From Chryseobacterium sp. UBA6632 (GTDB lineage Bacteria > Bacteroidota > Bacteroidia > Flavobacteriales > Weeksellaceae), in contig DKLU01000227.1 in NCBI GenBank assembly GCA_002455915.1, positions 1 to 9,513 on the forward strand: 9,513 nt of DNA. The letters run 5' to 3'. The notes beneath the pieces are model-generated. The model searched no databases. It saw only the letters and a program-made list of their open reading frames with translations, and had not been told where the DNA came from. A program made the translations under genes and the position numbers. Positions 1 through 4,883 of the stretch are shown here, one piece after another (the first letter of the stretch is position 1; the number at the start of each line of letters is the position of its first letter).

Positions 1-258
1 TTTTTCTTGAATAGAAAGATAAAACATGATTTGGGTGGGCTCTTTTATTCCGATGTTACTGAAACATTCAAAATGAGCAATCAACGCTTTAATATTTTCA
101 AATTCAACATCTTTTAGCATTACAAAAATTAGGTAGATGTTATCTTTTATTTCTTTAGCGTAGATCGTAGCACCGCTTTCAAACCATTCTCCTTTGTTGA
201 TAATCTTCGTAAAGCTTTTAGATTTTAGCGATCGTATTACCGTTTGATGATTCATCAT
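1..258 (-). CDS. Partial hypothetical protein, C-terminus outside window
   Basis: An open frame starts at ATG 258 (a second ATG follows at 255) and stays open for 86 codons to the left edge, so the C-terminus is missing. The frame upstream is closed by a TAA about 17 codons before the ATG with no other ATG between, which supports this start. The visible protein begins MMNHQTVIRSLKSKSF and continues with alternating hydrophobic and charged stretches (for example NIYLIFVMLKDVEF) that look like a small soluble alpha/beta domain. No signal peptide or membrane segment is visible. I do not recognise the family. It lies 66 bp downstream of the ferritin-like gene on the same strand, with a weak hairpin between them, so it could be a separate unit or a read-through partner. 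Codon use resembles the neighbouring genes. Confidence 0.55.
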   Translation of the reverse strand, partial: MMNHQTVIRSLKSKSFTKIINKGEWFESGATIYAKEIKDNIYLIFVMLKDVEFENIKALIAHFECFSNIGIKEPTQIMFYLSIQEK

Positions 259-282
259 ATATTTGAATATCTTGGGTTGAAA

Positions 283-309
283 AAGCCATACAGATACACC
301 ATATGGCTT
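283..309 (-). terminator. Weak hairpin terminator candidate after the ferritin-like gene
   Basis: Arms AAGCCATA (283-290) and TATGGCTT (302-309) are perfectly complementary over 8 bp with an 11-nt loop. On the minus strand the 3' arm runs into a short run of T (GGCTTTTTC). It begins about 15 nt after the ferritin-like stop codon. The stem is short and AT-rich, so termination may be partial. Confidence 0.45.
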
Positions 310-324
310 ATTAGCAAAAATGAA

Positions 325-930
325 TTACCCTTCCTGCTCTGCATCAAAATTGATGTAAGTTTCTGCAATTTCAGTAAGGTCGTAATCTGTATCTTCTTCT
401 TCCTGAAGTGTTTTTTCCAGCAAGTCGGCAACTTTATCGTGCCCCATGGTAATGGCCAATTGGGCAAGACCGCCGTATGTTGCAATTTCGTAATGTTCTA
501 CTTTTTGTGCTGCAATAATCAACGCTGCATCACGTGTCATAGAACCTTCTTTTGTTGTTTTAATGATTTCTTCGCCTTCTTTTATGATTCCTTTAATGGC
601 TTCACACTCTTTTTTCTGAGGCTCCTCATCCAGTAATTTGAAAACTTTTTCAAGACGGCTTACGTGCTTTTTGGTTTGAAGCTGGTGATCTTCAAAAGCT
701 TCTTTCAACTCTTCTGTGGTTGCTGCTTCCTGCATTTTGTCTAAAGCGTCTATAATTGCATTTTCAGCGAAATAAATGTCTTTAAGAGCATCCACAAAGA
801 ATTTATGCAAAGGCGCATTTTTCATTTCGTCTTTCTTTACAGTAGCATTGTCTACTTTCATTTTTTCGTCAGTAGCAGTCTCTGTTTTTGAATTGGTATC
901 TGTAGTTGTTTGTGCTGTTTTTGTTGCCAT
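325..930 (-). CDS. YciF-like ferritin-fold stress protein (DUF892)
   Basis: This 201-residue protein has a low-complexity Thr/Lys/Asp-rich N-terminal extension (residues 1-38, probably disordered), then a four-helix ferritin-like domain (about 40-195) of the YciE/YciF (DUF892) type. Characteristic stretches are LHKFFVDALKDIYFAENAI (41-59), the EDHQLQTKKHVSRLE helix (80-94), QKVEHYEIATYGGL (142-155) and an acidic C-terminal helix (LLEKTLQEEEDTD, 170-182). Repeated Glu/His positions (E56, H82, H89, E145, H146, E148, E177-E179) are plausible metal ligands, although iron or oxidase activity is not established for most members. The protein is presumably cytosolic, with no signal peptide. In enterobacteria the yciGFE genes are stress-induced, and the KGG gene 77 bp upstream here recreates the yciG-yciF pairing. 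The first ATG fits the domain length; an internal Met24 would only shorten the disordered tail. Confidence 0.88.
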   Translation of the reverse strand: MATKTAQTTTDTNSKTETATDEKMKVDNATVKKDEMKNAPLHKFFVDALKDIYFAENAIIDALDKMQEAATTEELKEAFEDHQLQTKKHVSRLEKVFKLLDEEPQKKECEAIKGIIKEGEEIIKTTKEGSMTRDAALIIAAQKVEHYEIATYGGLAQLAITMGHDKVADLLEKTLQEEEDTDYDLTEIAETYINFDAEQEG

Positions 931-963
931 GATTGATTTGGTGTTTAGTGAAAATTTTAAAAG

Positions 964-993
964 ATTACCCCTTTAAATAAATAAAGAGGCAAT
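964..993 (-). terminator. Hairpin between KGG gene and ferritin-like gene
   Basis: On the minus strand ATTGCCTCTTT and AAAGGGGTAAT can form an 11-bp stem (two G-U pairs) around the 8-nt loop ATTTATTT, 14 nt after the KGG stop codon. It is followed by CTTTTAAAATTTTC, a poor but T-rich tail. It could be a partial terminator or an mRNA-stabilising or attenuating structure between two cotranscribed genes. Only about 33 bp remain between it and the ferritin-like ATG, and no TAnnTTTG box was found there, which favours cotranscription. Confidence 0.4.
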
Positions 994-1007
994 CAATGGA
1001 AAAAGAA

Positions 1008-1826
1008 TTATGAATTATTACGTCTGCCTCCAAAGCCAGATCTTCCGGAAGATCTTCCGCCTCCATGAGATGCCTTCCCGCCCATACGTGCGATTCTTGT
1101 ACGTTCTTCTTTGCTCATAGATGCAAAACCTCTTCGCGATGATCCTGATCCTGAATTGGAACCACGACCTGAACTGCTGTTACTGTTTGATCTGTTACCG
1201 GAATTCGTGCTTCTTGAATTTCCGCTGTTATTAGAACTTGACCTTCCTGAGTTTGAGTTTGAAGATCTTGAGCTTGATCCAGAATTAGATCCAGACCTTC
1301 CGCCGCTGTTTCTGCTGCCTTTTGGTCTTCCCGGATTATCATGTCTGTGATCATAATTATCGTTGTCGGATGAATTTCTTGAAGATCTGGAACCCGAATT
1401 AGAATTGGATCTACCAGACGAGCTTGAATTTGATCGCCCTCTCGATCCACCTCTGTTTCCGCCACTTCCTGAAGTAAATCTGCCCTGGTTATCTCTTTGC
1501 TGATTTCCGTTTCCGCTATTTCCACGACTTCGTCTCCTTCCTCTACCGCTGTTATCATCATCGTCGTCATCATCTTCATCATCGTAATCGCTGTCATAGT
1601 CATCATCATCGTAGTCGTCGTCATCGTAACTATTTTCATAGTCATCGTCGTCATCGTAATCTTCTTCAAAATAATCTTCATATTCTGAGAAGTCATCATC
1701 ATAATCTTCCTCATTTTGAGCATCGTTATAACCATGGTCATAACCTAATTGATAAATCTCTTCAAGGTTACTTGATGAATTCGAGTTTCCTCTCGAACTA
1801 CGGTTGTTTGATTTTCTAGTGTTCAT
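1008..1826 (-). CDS. Acidic, disordered protein with AT-hook-like and C-terminal KGG motifs
   Basis: This is a 272-residue protein of extreme composition, probably disordered along most of its length. In order it has a Ser/Asn/Arg-rich start (1-20), a short helix-like segment LEEIYQLGYDHGYNDAQ (21-37), a near-pure Asp/Glu/Tyr tract (about 39-91), a Ser/Asn/Gly/Arg-rich linker (92-232) with an AT-hook-like core PGRPKGSR (165-172), and a KGG motif (about 233-256: MSKEERTRIARMGGKASHGG) of the YciG/GsiB stress-protein type. It ends in a Gly/Arg tail. YciG-like proteins are usually only about 60 residues, so this is a large chimeric version. An in-frame ATG at 1877 would add 17 residues unlike the rest and lies inside a dyad. 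ATG 1826, preceded by an A-rich leader, is preferred. A role in nucleic-acid binding or desiccation/stress protection is inference. It is followed by the ferritin-like gene. Confidence 0.85.
   Translation of the reverse strand: MNTRKSNNRSSRGNSNSSSNLEEIYQLGYDHGYNDAQNEEDYDDDFSEYEDYFEEDYDDDDDYENSYDDDDYDDDDYDSDYDDEDDDDDDDNSGRGRRRSRGNSGNGNQQRDNQGRFTSGSGGNRGGSRGRSNSSSSGRSNSNSGSRSSRNSSDNDNYDHRHDNPGRPKGSRNSGGRSGSNSGSSSRSSNSNSGRSSSNNSGNSRSTNSGNRSNSNSSSGRGSNSGSGSSRRGFASMSKEERTRIARMGGKASHGGGRSSGRSGFGGRRNNS
1553..1712 (-). repeat. Triplet-rich low-complexity tract encoding the Asp/Glu run
   Basis: On the plus strand this stretch is an imperfect tandem of tca, tcg and gtc/atc triplets, the complement of GAT/GAC codons with interspersed TAT/TAC. 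It encodes the acidic run of the KGG protein. GAT and GAC are mixed irregularly, so the repeat is kept at protein level more than as a pure DNA microsatellite, but in-frame length variation by slippage is possible. Confidence 0.75.
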
Positions 1827-1868
1827 AACTGTTTTGTTTTGTGTAATTAATATTTTAGTGATGTTGCC

Positions 1869-1894
1869 ATTGCCCATGACTAGTATAGGGCAAT
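1869..1894. promoter_or_regulatory. 26-bp three-part dyad in the KGG gene leader
   Basis: Outer arms ATTGCCC (1869-1875) and GGGCAAT (1888-1894) are perfect inverted repeats. They are concentric with a central palindrome ACTAGT (1879-1884), so 20 of 26 positions obey one dyad axis. It lies 42 bp upstream of the KGG start codon. It could be an operator for a dimeric repressor or an mRNA leader hairpin. It is not followed by a T tract in either direction, so it is not an obvious terminator. Confidence 0.5.
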
Positions 1895-2000
1895 AACTTT
1901 TTTGGTTTTGCTTATAAATTTAAATCTAAAAACTATTGCTTAAATCTTTTCTTAAATTGACTTATATAAAAGTCTTTGAAATAATGAATTAAATATATAT

Positions 2001-2008
2001 CAAATATA
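2001..2008 (-). promoter_or_regulatory. Predicted -7 box (TATATTTG) for the KGG/ferritin unit
   Basis: On the minus strand TATATTTG matches the Bacteroidetes TAnnTTTG -7 consensus exactly. No TTG (-33 element) is found at the usual 17-23 bp spacing, but a Crp/Fnr-type dyad sits in its place. Transcription would start near 1996 and give a leader of about 170 nt before ATG 1826. That leader holds the dyad at 1869-1894, an imperfect inverted repeat at 1959-1974 (GACTT/AAGTC) and a direct repeat CTTAAAT at 1939 and 1951. Confidence 0.45.
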
Positions 2009-2030
2009 AATGAAATATATTATCTTCTTT

Positions 2031-2044
2031 ATGATTTGAATCAC
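2031..2044. promoter_or_regulatory. Crp/Fnr-type operator candidate upstream of the KGG gene
   Basis: The core TGAT-TTGA-ATCA (2032-2043) is a TGA-N6-TCA dyad, the spacing read by Crp/Fnr dimers (FNR consensus TTGAT-N4-ATCAA). Its centre is 36.5 bp upstream of the final G of the -7 box at 2001-2008, close to the class II activator position around -41 of a start point. It begins 4 bp after the stop codon of the adjacent Crp/Fnr gene. An almost identical site stands in the same place at the lipoprotein promoter. Confidence 0.5.
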
Positions 2045-2047
2045 ACT

Positions 2048-2662
2048 TTAGTATAAAATTCGCTTATTATCTATTTTAATGGTTTTACTTTCAGACATTT
2101 TCTTCAATGTGCGAATAACGGTCTCCACGCGAAGACCTGTAAGATCTGCTATTTGTTGTCTTGTTAACTGAACATGGAAAGAATAAAGATCTTCCTCATG
2201 ATGGAAACTTTTAAGATAATCCATCAAGCCTAAAATTCTCGCTGTAGGATTGGTAGATGATAAGCTCTGCATCATCAGGAGATTAAAGTATAATTGTTGC
2301 GAAAAACAAGAGTTTAATTCACAGTTTAATTCGGGATTTTCTTTCAACAGTCGAAAGAAACTTTTTCTGGGTAATTTAATAATAGTACACGGTGTAAGCG
2401 TGATGGTATTCATAGGATAATTTTTTTTCAGAAACAACATAGAATCTCCGAAACTCTGCTCATCACTCAGAATATTATGAATGAATTCTTTTCCGTTTTC
2501 ATCATAATGATTCAACTTCACTGTTCCTTTTTTAATCTGAAAATAATACAGGGGAGCATCTCCGTCCTGGAAAATAAATTGTTTAGCCCGATAATCTATA
2601 ATTTCAGCATCAAAAGAGTGTAACATTTCTTCATCGATCTTCATACAGCTTACGGTTTTCAT
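2048..2662 (-). CDS. Crp/Fnr family transcriptional regulator, tandem copy 1
   Basis: This 204-residue regulator has an N-terminal cyclic-nucleotide-binding-like beta-barrel (about 20-110), a long dimerisation helix (about 112-137) and a C-terminal winged helix (about 155-204). The helix-turn-helix is LTRQQIADLTGLRVETVIRTLKK (166-188); E180 and R184 fall at the ExxxR positions that contact TGA in Crp/Fnr sites. In the phosphate-binding cassette region, FGDSMLFLKKNYPMN (71-85) lacks the Arg-Ser/Thr-Ala of cAMP receptors, so cAMP binding is unlikely. There is no FNR-type N-terminal cysteine cluster. Met7 (position 2644) aligns exactly with the start of the paralogue just upstream and may be the true start. 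The gene follows that paralogue after 33 bp, probably in one transcript. No clear terminator separates it from the KGG gene. Confidence 0.92.
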   Translation of the reverse strand: MKTVSCMKIDEEMLHSFDAEIIDYRAKQFIFQDGDAPLYYFQIKKGTVKLNHYDENGKEFIHNILSDEQSFGDSMLFLKKNYPMNTITLTPCTIIKLPRKSFFRLLKENPELNCELNSCFSQQLYFNLLMMQSLSSTNPTARILGLMDYLKSFHHEEDLYSFHVQLTRQQIADLTGLRVETVIRTLKKMSESKTIKIDNKRILY

Positions 2663-2695
2663 ACTATTTAATAGGTGTTTAAGGTTTAAATTTGT

Positions 2696-3292
2696 TTAAT
2701 ATAAAATTTTTCTATTTTCAATTTGCACTCTGTTATCTTTTTCCATTTTTTTAAGCGATCGTATCACGGTTTCAACACAAAGCCCCGTGATGCTCGCCAT
2801 CTGCTGTCTCGTGAGCGGAACCTGAAATGAATACGGGCTCTGTTCTTCTTCGGAGCTCTTCAGATAATCCATTAATGAAATAAGTTTGTGTGCCGGATTT
2901 TGTGTACACAGATTTTGTGCCATAATGAGTTTAAAATAAAGCCGCTGAGAAATAGATTCGAATAAATCGAAACAAATTTCAGGATACAACTTTAAGATTT
3001 CCAGAAAAGTAAACTTCGGAAGCTTGAGAATTTCACAGGAAGTTATTGCAACAGCATTTACAGGATAAACTTTATTGATAAAAAGTAGTGACTCTTCAAT
3101 GCTTTGTCCTTTCCCCATAAGCCCCTGGATAATCTCTTTTCCTTCTTCATTGTAATTATTAAGCTTTACCTCCCCTTTTACAATCTGATAATAATAATTT
3201 GGCAAATCTCCTTCTGTGAAAATATTTTCTGAAGGTCTGTAGGATTTGATAACGGCACCCATAGAGTACAATATATCTTCATCAATAACCAT
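2696..3292 (-). CDS. Crp/Fnr family transcriptional regulator, tandem copy 2
   Basis: This 198-residue Crp/Fnr protein is roughly half identical by eye to the next gene downstream, pointing to tandem duplication. It has an effector barrel (about 15-105), a dimerisation helix (about 107-131) and a winged helix (about 150-198) with LTRQQMASITGLCVETVIRSLKKM (160-183). E174 and R178 keep the ExxxR DNA-reading pattern. The putative ligand pocket SIEESLLFINKVYPVN (64-79) lacks the cAMP-binding arginine, and its glycine is also replaced, so the ligand is unknown. No iron-sulphur cysteine motif is present. The start ATG follows an A-rich leader typical of this phylum. It is the first gene of a likely two-gene unit, preceded by the 319-bp AT-rich gap that must contain its promoter, although no exact TAnnTTTG box was found there. 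Confidence 0.92.
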   Translation of the reverse strand: MVIDEDILYSMGAVIKSYRPSENIFTEGDLPNYYYQIVKGEVKLNNYNEEGKEIIQGLMGKGQSIEESLLFINKVYPVNAVAITSCEILKLPKFTFLEILKLYPEICFDLFESISQRLYFKLIMAQNLCTQNPAHKLISLMDYLKSSEEEQSPYSFQVPLTRQQMASITGLCVETVIRSLKKMEKDNRVQIENRKILY

Positions 3293-3611
3293 ATTTTTTA
3301 TTTTTAATGTTTCTATAAAATCATCAGATGTAGTAAAAATTCAATTGGCATTTTAAGAGCATCAATTCTTAAGCCGATATGAAGCAATATTTCGTTAAAT
3401 AATGTTAAAAATCAAATTATTTAAATTAAAAATTAATTTTTTATAAATTATTTATTCAACAAAACATTTATTGTTTTAAAATTCACAATAACATATAGCA
3501 AAAATTACCCTCCTCGTAAAATGAATAAAAAACTATCCATTTCCAAGGTGGGTAATTCGTTAAAATCTTAGTGATGATTTAAAGCTGAGACTGTATTCGC
3601 CTCAAAAAGAA
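3293..3611. other. AT-rich intergenic region between lipoprotein gene and Crp/Fnr pair
   Basis: These 319 bp hold no gene I can support. They are strongly AT-rich, with a perfect 14-bp A/T palindrome at 3428-3441 (AAAAATT/AATTTTT), an inverted repeat AAAACA/TGTTTT at 3461-3477 and a degenerate Crp/Fnr-like half-matched site TGTT-AAAA-ATCA at 3403-3414. The region must include the promoter of the downstream regulator pair on the minus strand, but only imperfect -7 boxes are visible (for example TAATTTTTG with one extra base). No strong terminator for the lipoprotein gene was found; a 4-5 bp TGAG/CTCA hairpin near 3586-3604 is too weak to call. Confidence 0.6.
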
Positions 3612-3830
3612 TTATTTTCTGGTCTTTACCGTATCCATAGATCCAGAAGTTCCAGTAGTGGTGAAGGCACTGTCTACAGGAGGCATAACAGTAACGGTGT
3701 CCGTAGGCATGGTATCTACCACGGTATCCGACATTACAGTATCTGTATTAGTAGTTGTGGTAGTTGTTTCTTTTTTACAGCTAATCACTAAAAATCCTGC
3801 GACAAGCGCTAATGCTACGATTGATTTCAT
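3612..3830 (-). CDS. Small Thr-rich lipoprotein
   Basis: The protein is 72 residues. It has a short hydrophobic signal peptide (MKSIVALALVAGFLVIS) ending in a lipobox whose acylated cysteine would be Cys18 (VISC), followed by Lys-Lys. The mature part is low-complexity, rich in Thr, Val, Asp, Met and Pro, with a run of six Thr (22-27) and repeated DTV/DTM units. It should be a lipid-anchored envelope protein exposed in the periplasm or at the surface. No catalytic domain is visible and its function is unknown; similar tiny lipoproteins are common in Chryseobacterium-like genomes. It is monocistronic by spacing, 76 bp downstream of the EamA gene, with its own candidate promoter (3853-3860) and Crp/Fnr-type site (3884-3897), which suggests regulated, possibly stress-linked expression. 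Confidence 0.82.
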   Translation of the reverse strand: MKSIVALALVAGFLVISCKKETTTTTTNTDTVMSDTVVDTMPTDTVTVMPPVDSAFTTTGTSGSMDTVKTRK

Positions 3831-3852
3831 ATTATTTTATTTTGGTGTAATC

Positions 3853-3860
3853 CAAATGTA
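3853..3860 (-). promoter_or_regulatory. Predicted -7 box (TACATTTG) for the lipoprotein gene
   Basis: On the minus strand TACATTTG is an exact TAnnTTTG match. A start point near 3848 leaves a leader of about 17 nt before ATG 3830. There is no TTG at the -33 distance, but a perfect Crp/Fnr-like dyad is centred 37.5 bp upstream of the last base of the box, consistent with an activator-dependent promoter. Confidence 0.55.
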
Positions 3861-3883
3861 GACAAAGAATACCCTAAAACTAT

Positions 3884-3897
3884 ATGATTTCAATCAT
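3884..3897. promoter_or_regulatory. Crp/Fnr-type operator candidate upstream of the lipoprotein gene
   Basis: ATGATT-TC-AATCAT is a perfect 14-bp dyad with TGA-N6-TCA geometry and the TGAT-N4-ATCA core of FNR-like sites. It is nearly identical to the site at 2031-2044 and has the same position relative to a -7 box. It lies 10 bp after the EamA stop, so a very tight RNA hairpin is a conceivable alternative, but no T tract follows directly. Confidence 0.55.
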
Positions 3898-3906
3898 AGG
3901 AGTGAA

Positions 3907-4791
3907 TTATTTAGCGAATTTTTTGGTTCCTGCCACACAAAGAATCACTCCAACAGTAATCCCCAGCATTCCCGCGCTTACCTGTTCGTGAAGAAAATAG
4001 GCAGCCAATCCTAATCCGAAAAAAGGCTGTAAAAGCTGCAACTGCCCCACTGTTGCAATCCCACCTTGCGCCAAACCTTTATACCAAAAGATAAAACCAA
4101 TGAACATACTGAAAATTGAAATATATCCTAAACCAAACCATCCGTTAAAGCTTACTTCTCTCACATTTACAGGAAAATAAATAAAAAATAAAGGAATCAT
4201 AATGGGTAAAGCTAAGATCAACGCCCAAGAAATCACCTGCCATCCGCCTAAGGTTTTTGATAATTTAGCCCCTTCCGCATAGCCTAAGCCACACAAAACA
4301 ACCGCTGCAAACATTAAAATATCTCCCATCGGGTTTGCCGAAATACCCTGAAACACCGCAAAACCAACAACCAAAGCACTTCCTATAATCGAGAAAAGCC
4401 AGAATACAGGATGAGGTCTCTCTCCGCCACGCATGACTCCGAAAATAGCCGTCATCATCGGTAACATTCCTAAAAATACAATCGAATGTGCTGAAGTGAT
4501 ATATTGTACCGCCAAAGCAGAAAGTAAAGGAAAACCAATCACACAACCTATTGAGACAAGTACTAATGAAAAAATCTGATCTTTTGCGGGACGCTTTTCT
4601 TTATTGATTAAAATAACAGATAATGCTAAAATGCCAGCAATTCCAGCTCTTGCAATCGTTACAAAAAGCGGACTCATCTCCATGACAGCCAATTTGGTCG
4701 CCGGCATTCCGCCACTGAAAATCAACACGCCGATGAAACCGTTTATCCATCCATTAATACTCTGGTCTTTTGATATTGTATTTGTTATCAT
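3907..4791 (-). CDS. EamA-family (drug/metabolite superfamily) permease
   Basis: This 294-residue inner-membrane protein has about ten hydrophobic helices and two EamA repeats (about 15-143 and 152-290). Recognisable elements are the first helix GFIGVLIFSGGMPATKLAV (18-36), the SPLFVTIARAGIAGIL stretch, the end of repeat one (AHSIVFLGMLPMMTAIFGV), and LLQPFFGLGLAAYFLHEQVSAGMLGITVGVILC near the C-terminus, the typical second-repeat signature. Members move amino acids, nucleosides or other metabolites, usually outward; the substrate here cannot be read from sequence. The ATG at 4791 follows a perfect -7 box by 24 bp. It is transcribed away from a MocR-type regulator over a 92-bp shared region, a common arrangement in which the regulator controls the permease. 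That control is inferred. Confidence 0.92.
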   Translation of the reverse strand: MITNTISKDQSINGWINGFIGVLIFSGGMPATKLAVMEMSPLFVTIARAGIAGILALSVILINKEKRPAKDQIFSLVLVSIGCVIGFPLLSALAVQYITSAHSIVFLGMLPMMTAIFGVMRGGERPHPVFWLFSIIGSALVVGFAVFQGISANPMGDILMFAAVVLCGLGYAEGAKLSKTLGGWQVISWALILALPIMIPLFFIYFPVNVREVSFNGWFGLGYISIFSMFIGFIFWYKGLAQGGIATVGQLQLLQPFFGLGLAAYFLHEQVSAGMLGITVGVILCVAGTKKFAK

Positions 4792-4815
4792 TGAAATCTA
4801 ATTTATTGGTCGGTT

Positions 4816-4823
4816 CAAAATTA
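4816..4823 (-). promoter_or_regulatory. Predicted -7 box (TAATTTTG) for the EamA permease gene
   Basis: On the minus strand TAATTTTG is an exact TAnnTTTG match, placing the start near 4810 and the ATG about 19 nt later. The -33 region 19 bp upstream reads GTG within TGTG, one base from TTG. It shares the 92-bp divergent region with the regulator promoter, so a regulator bound between 4824 and 4858 could affect both. Confidence 0.5.
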
Positions 4824-4858
4824 AAAAGGAAAAATAAATAAACACAGCCCCAGTTTTG

Positions 4859-4866
4859 TATATTTG
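4859..4866 (+). promoter_or_regulatory. Predicted -7 box (TATATTTG) for the MocR-type regulator gene
   Basis: TATATTTG matches TAnnTTTG exactly and lies 17 bp before ATG 4884, so the mRNA leader would be only about 10-13 nt. No good TTG is found at -33. A direct repeat CAGTTT at 4851 and 4875 (24 bp apart) and CACAG at 4843 and 4873 (30 bp apart) flank the box and could be regulator contact sites, since MocR proteins often bind direct repeats. Confidence 0.45.
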
Positions 4867-4883
4867 CATGAGCACAGTTTAAT

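Noticed and set aside
215..258. Local resemblance between the start of the left-edge gene (TVIRSLK) and the recognition helix of the tandem Crp/Fnr protein (TVIRSLKKM), also visible as a shared 11-bp DNA stretch around gcgatcgtat at 229 and 2756.
   Set aside because: The match ends after about seven residues and the following sequence is unrelated, so it is most likely chance and not a Crp remnant.
244..636. Plus-strand open frame of 130 codons with a Phe/Cys-rich translation.
   Set aside because: Antisense shadow of the ferritin-like gene, which has a clear family match on the minus strand.
1111..1741. Long open frames on both strands overlapping the KGG gene (for example 1115-1741 minus and 1111-1350 plus).
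   Set aside because: They are by-products of the triplet-biased, low-complexity coding sequence; their translations are repetitive Met/Thr or Leu/Pro/Glu runs without domains.
3500..3515. Shine-Dalgarno-like GGAGGG on the minus strand followed by an ATG.
   Set aside because: The ATG opens a frame of only three codons, and genes of this phylum do not rely on such sequences.
3521..3571. A 16-codon plus-strand open frame (MNKKLSISKVGNSLKS) in the AT-rich gap, resembling a small peptide precursor.
   Set aside because: No promoter, ribosome-binding context, processing enzyme gene or repeated copy nearby; too short to support.
4265..4546. Minus-strand open frame of 93 codons, Cys/Phe/Trp-rich.
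   Set aside because: Frame shadow inside the EamA permease gene.
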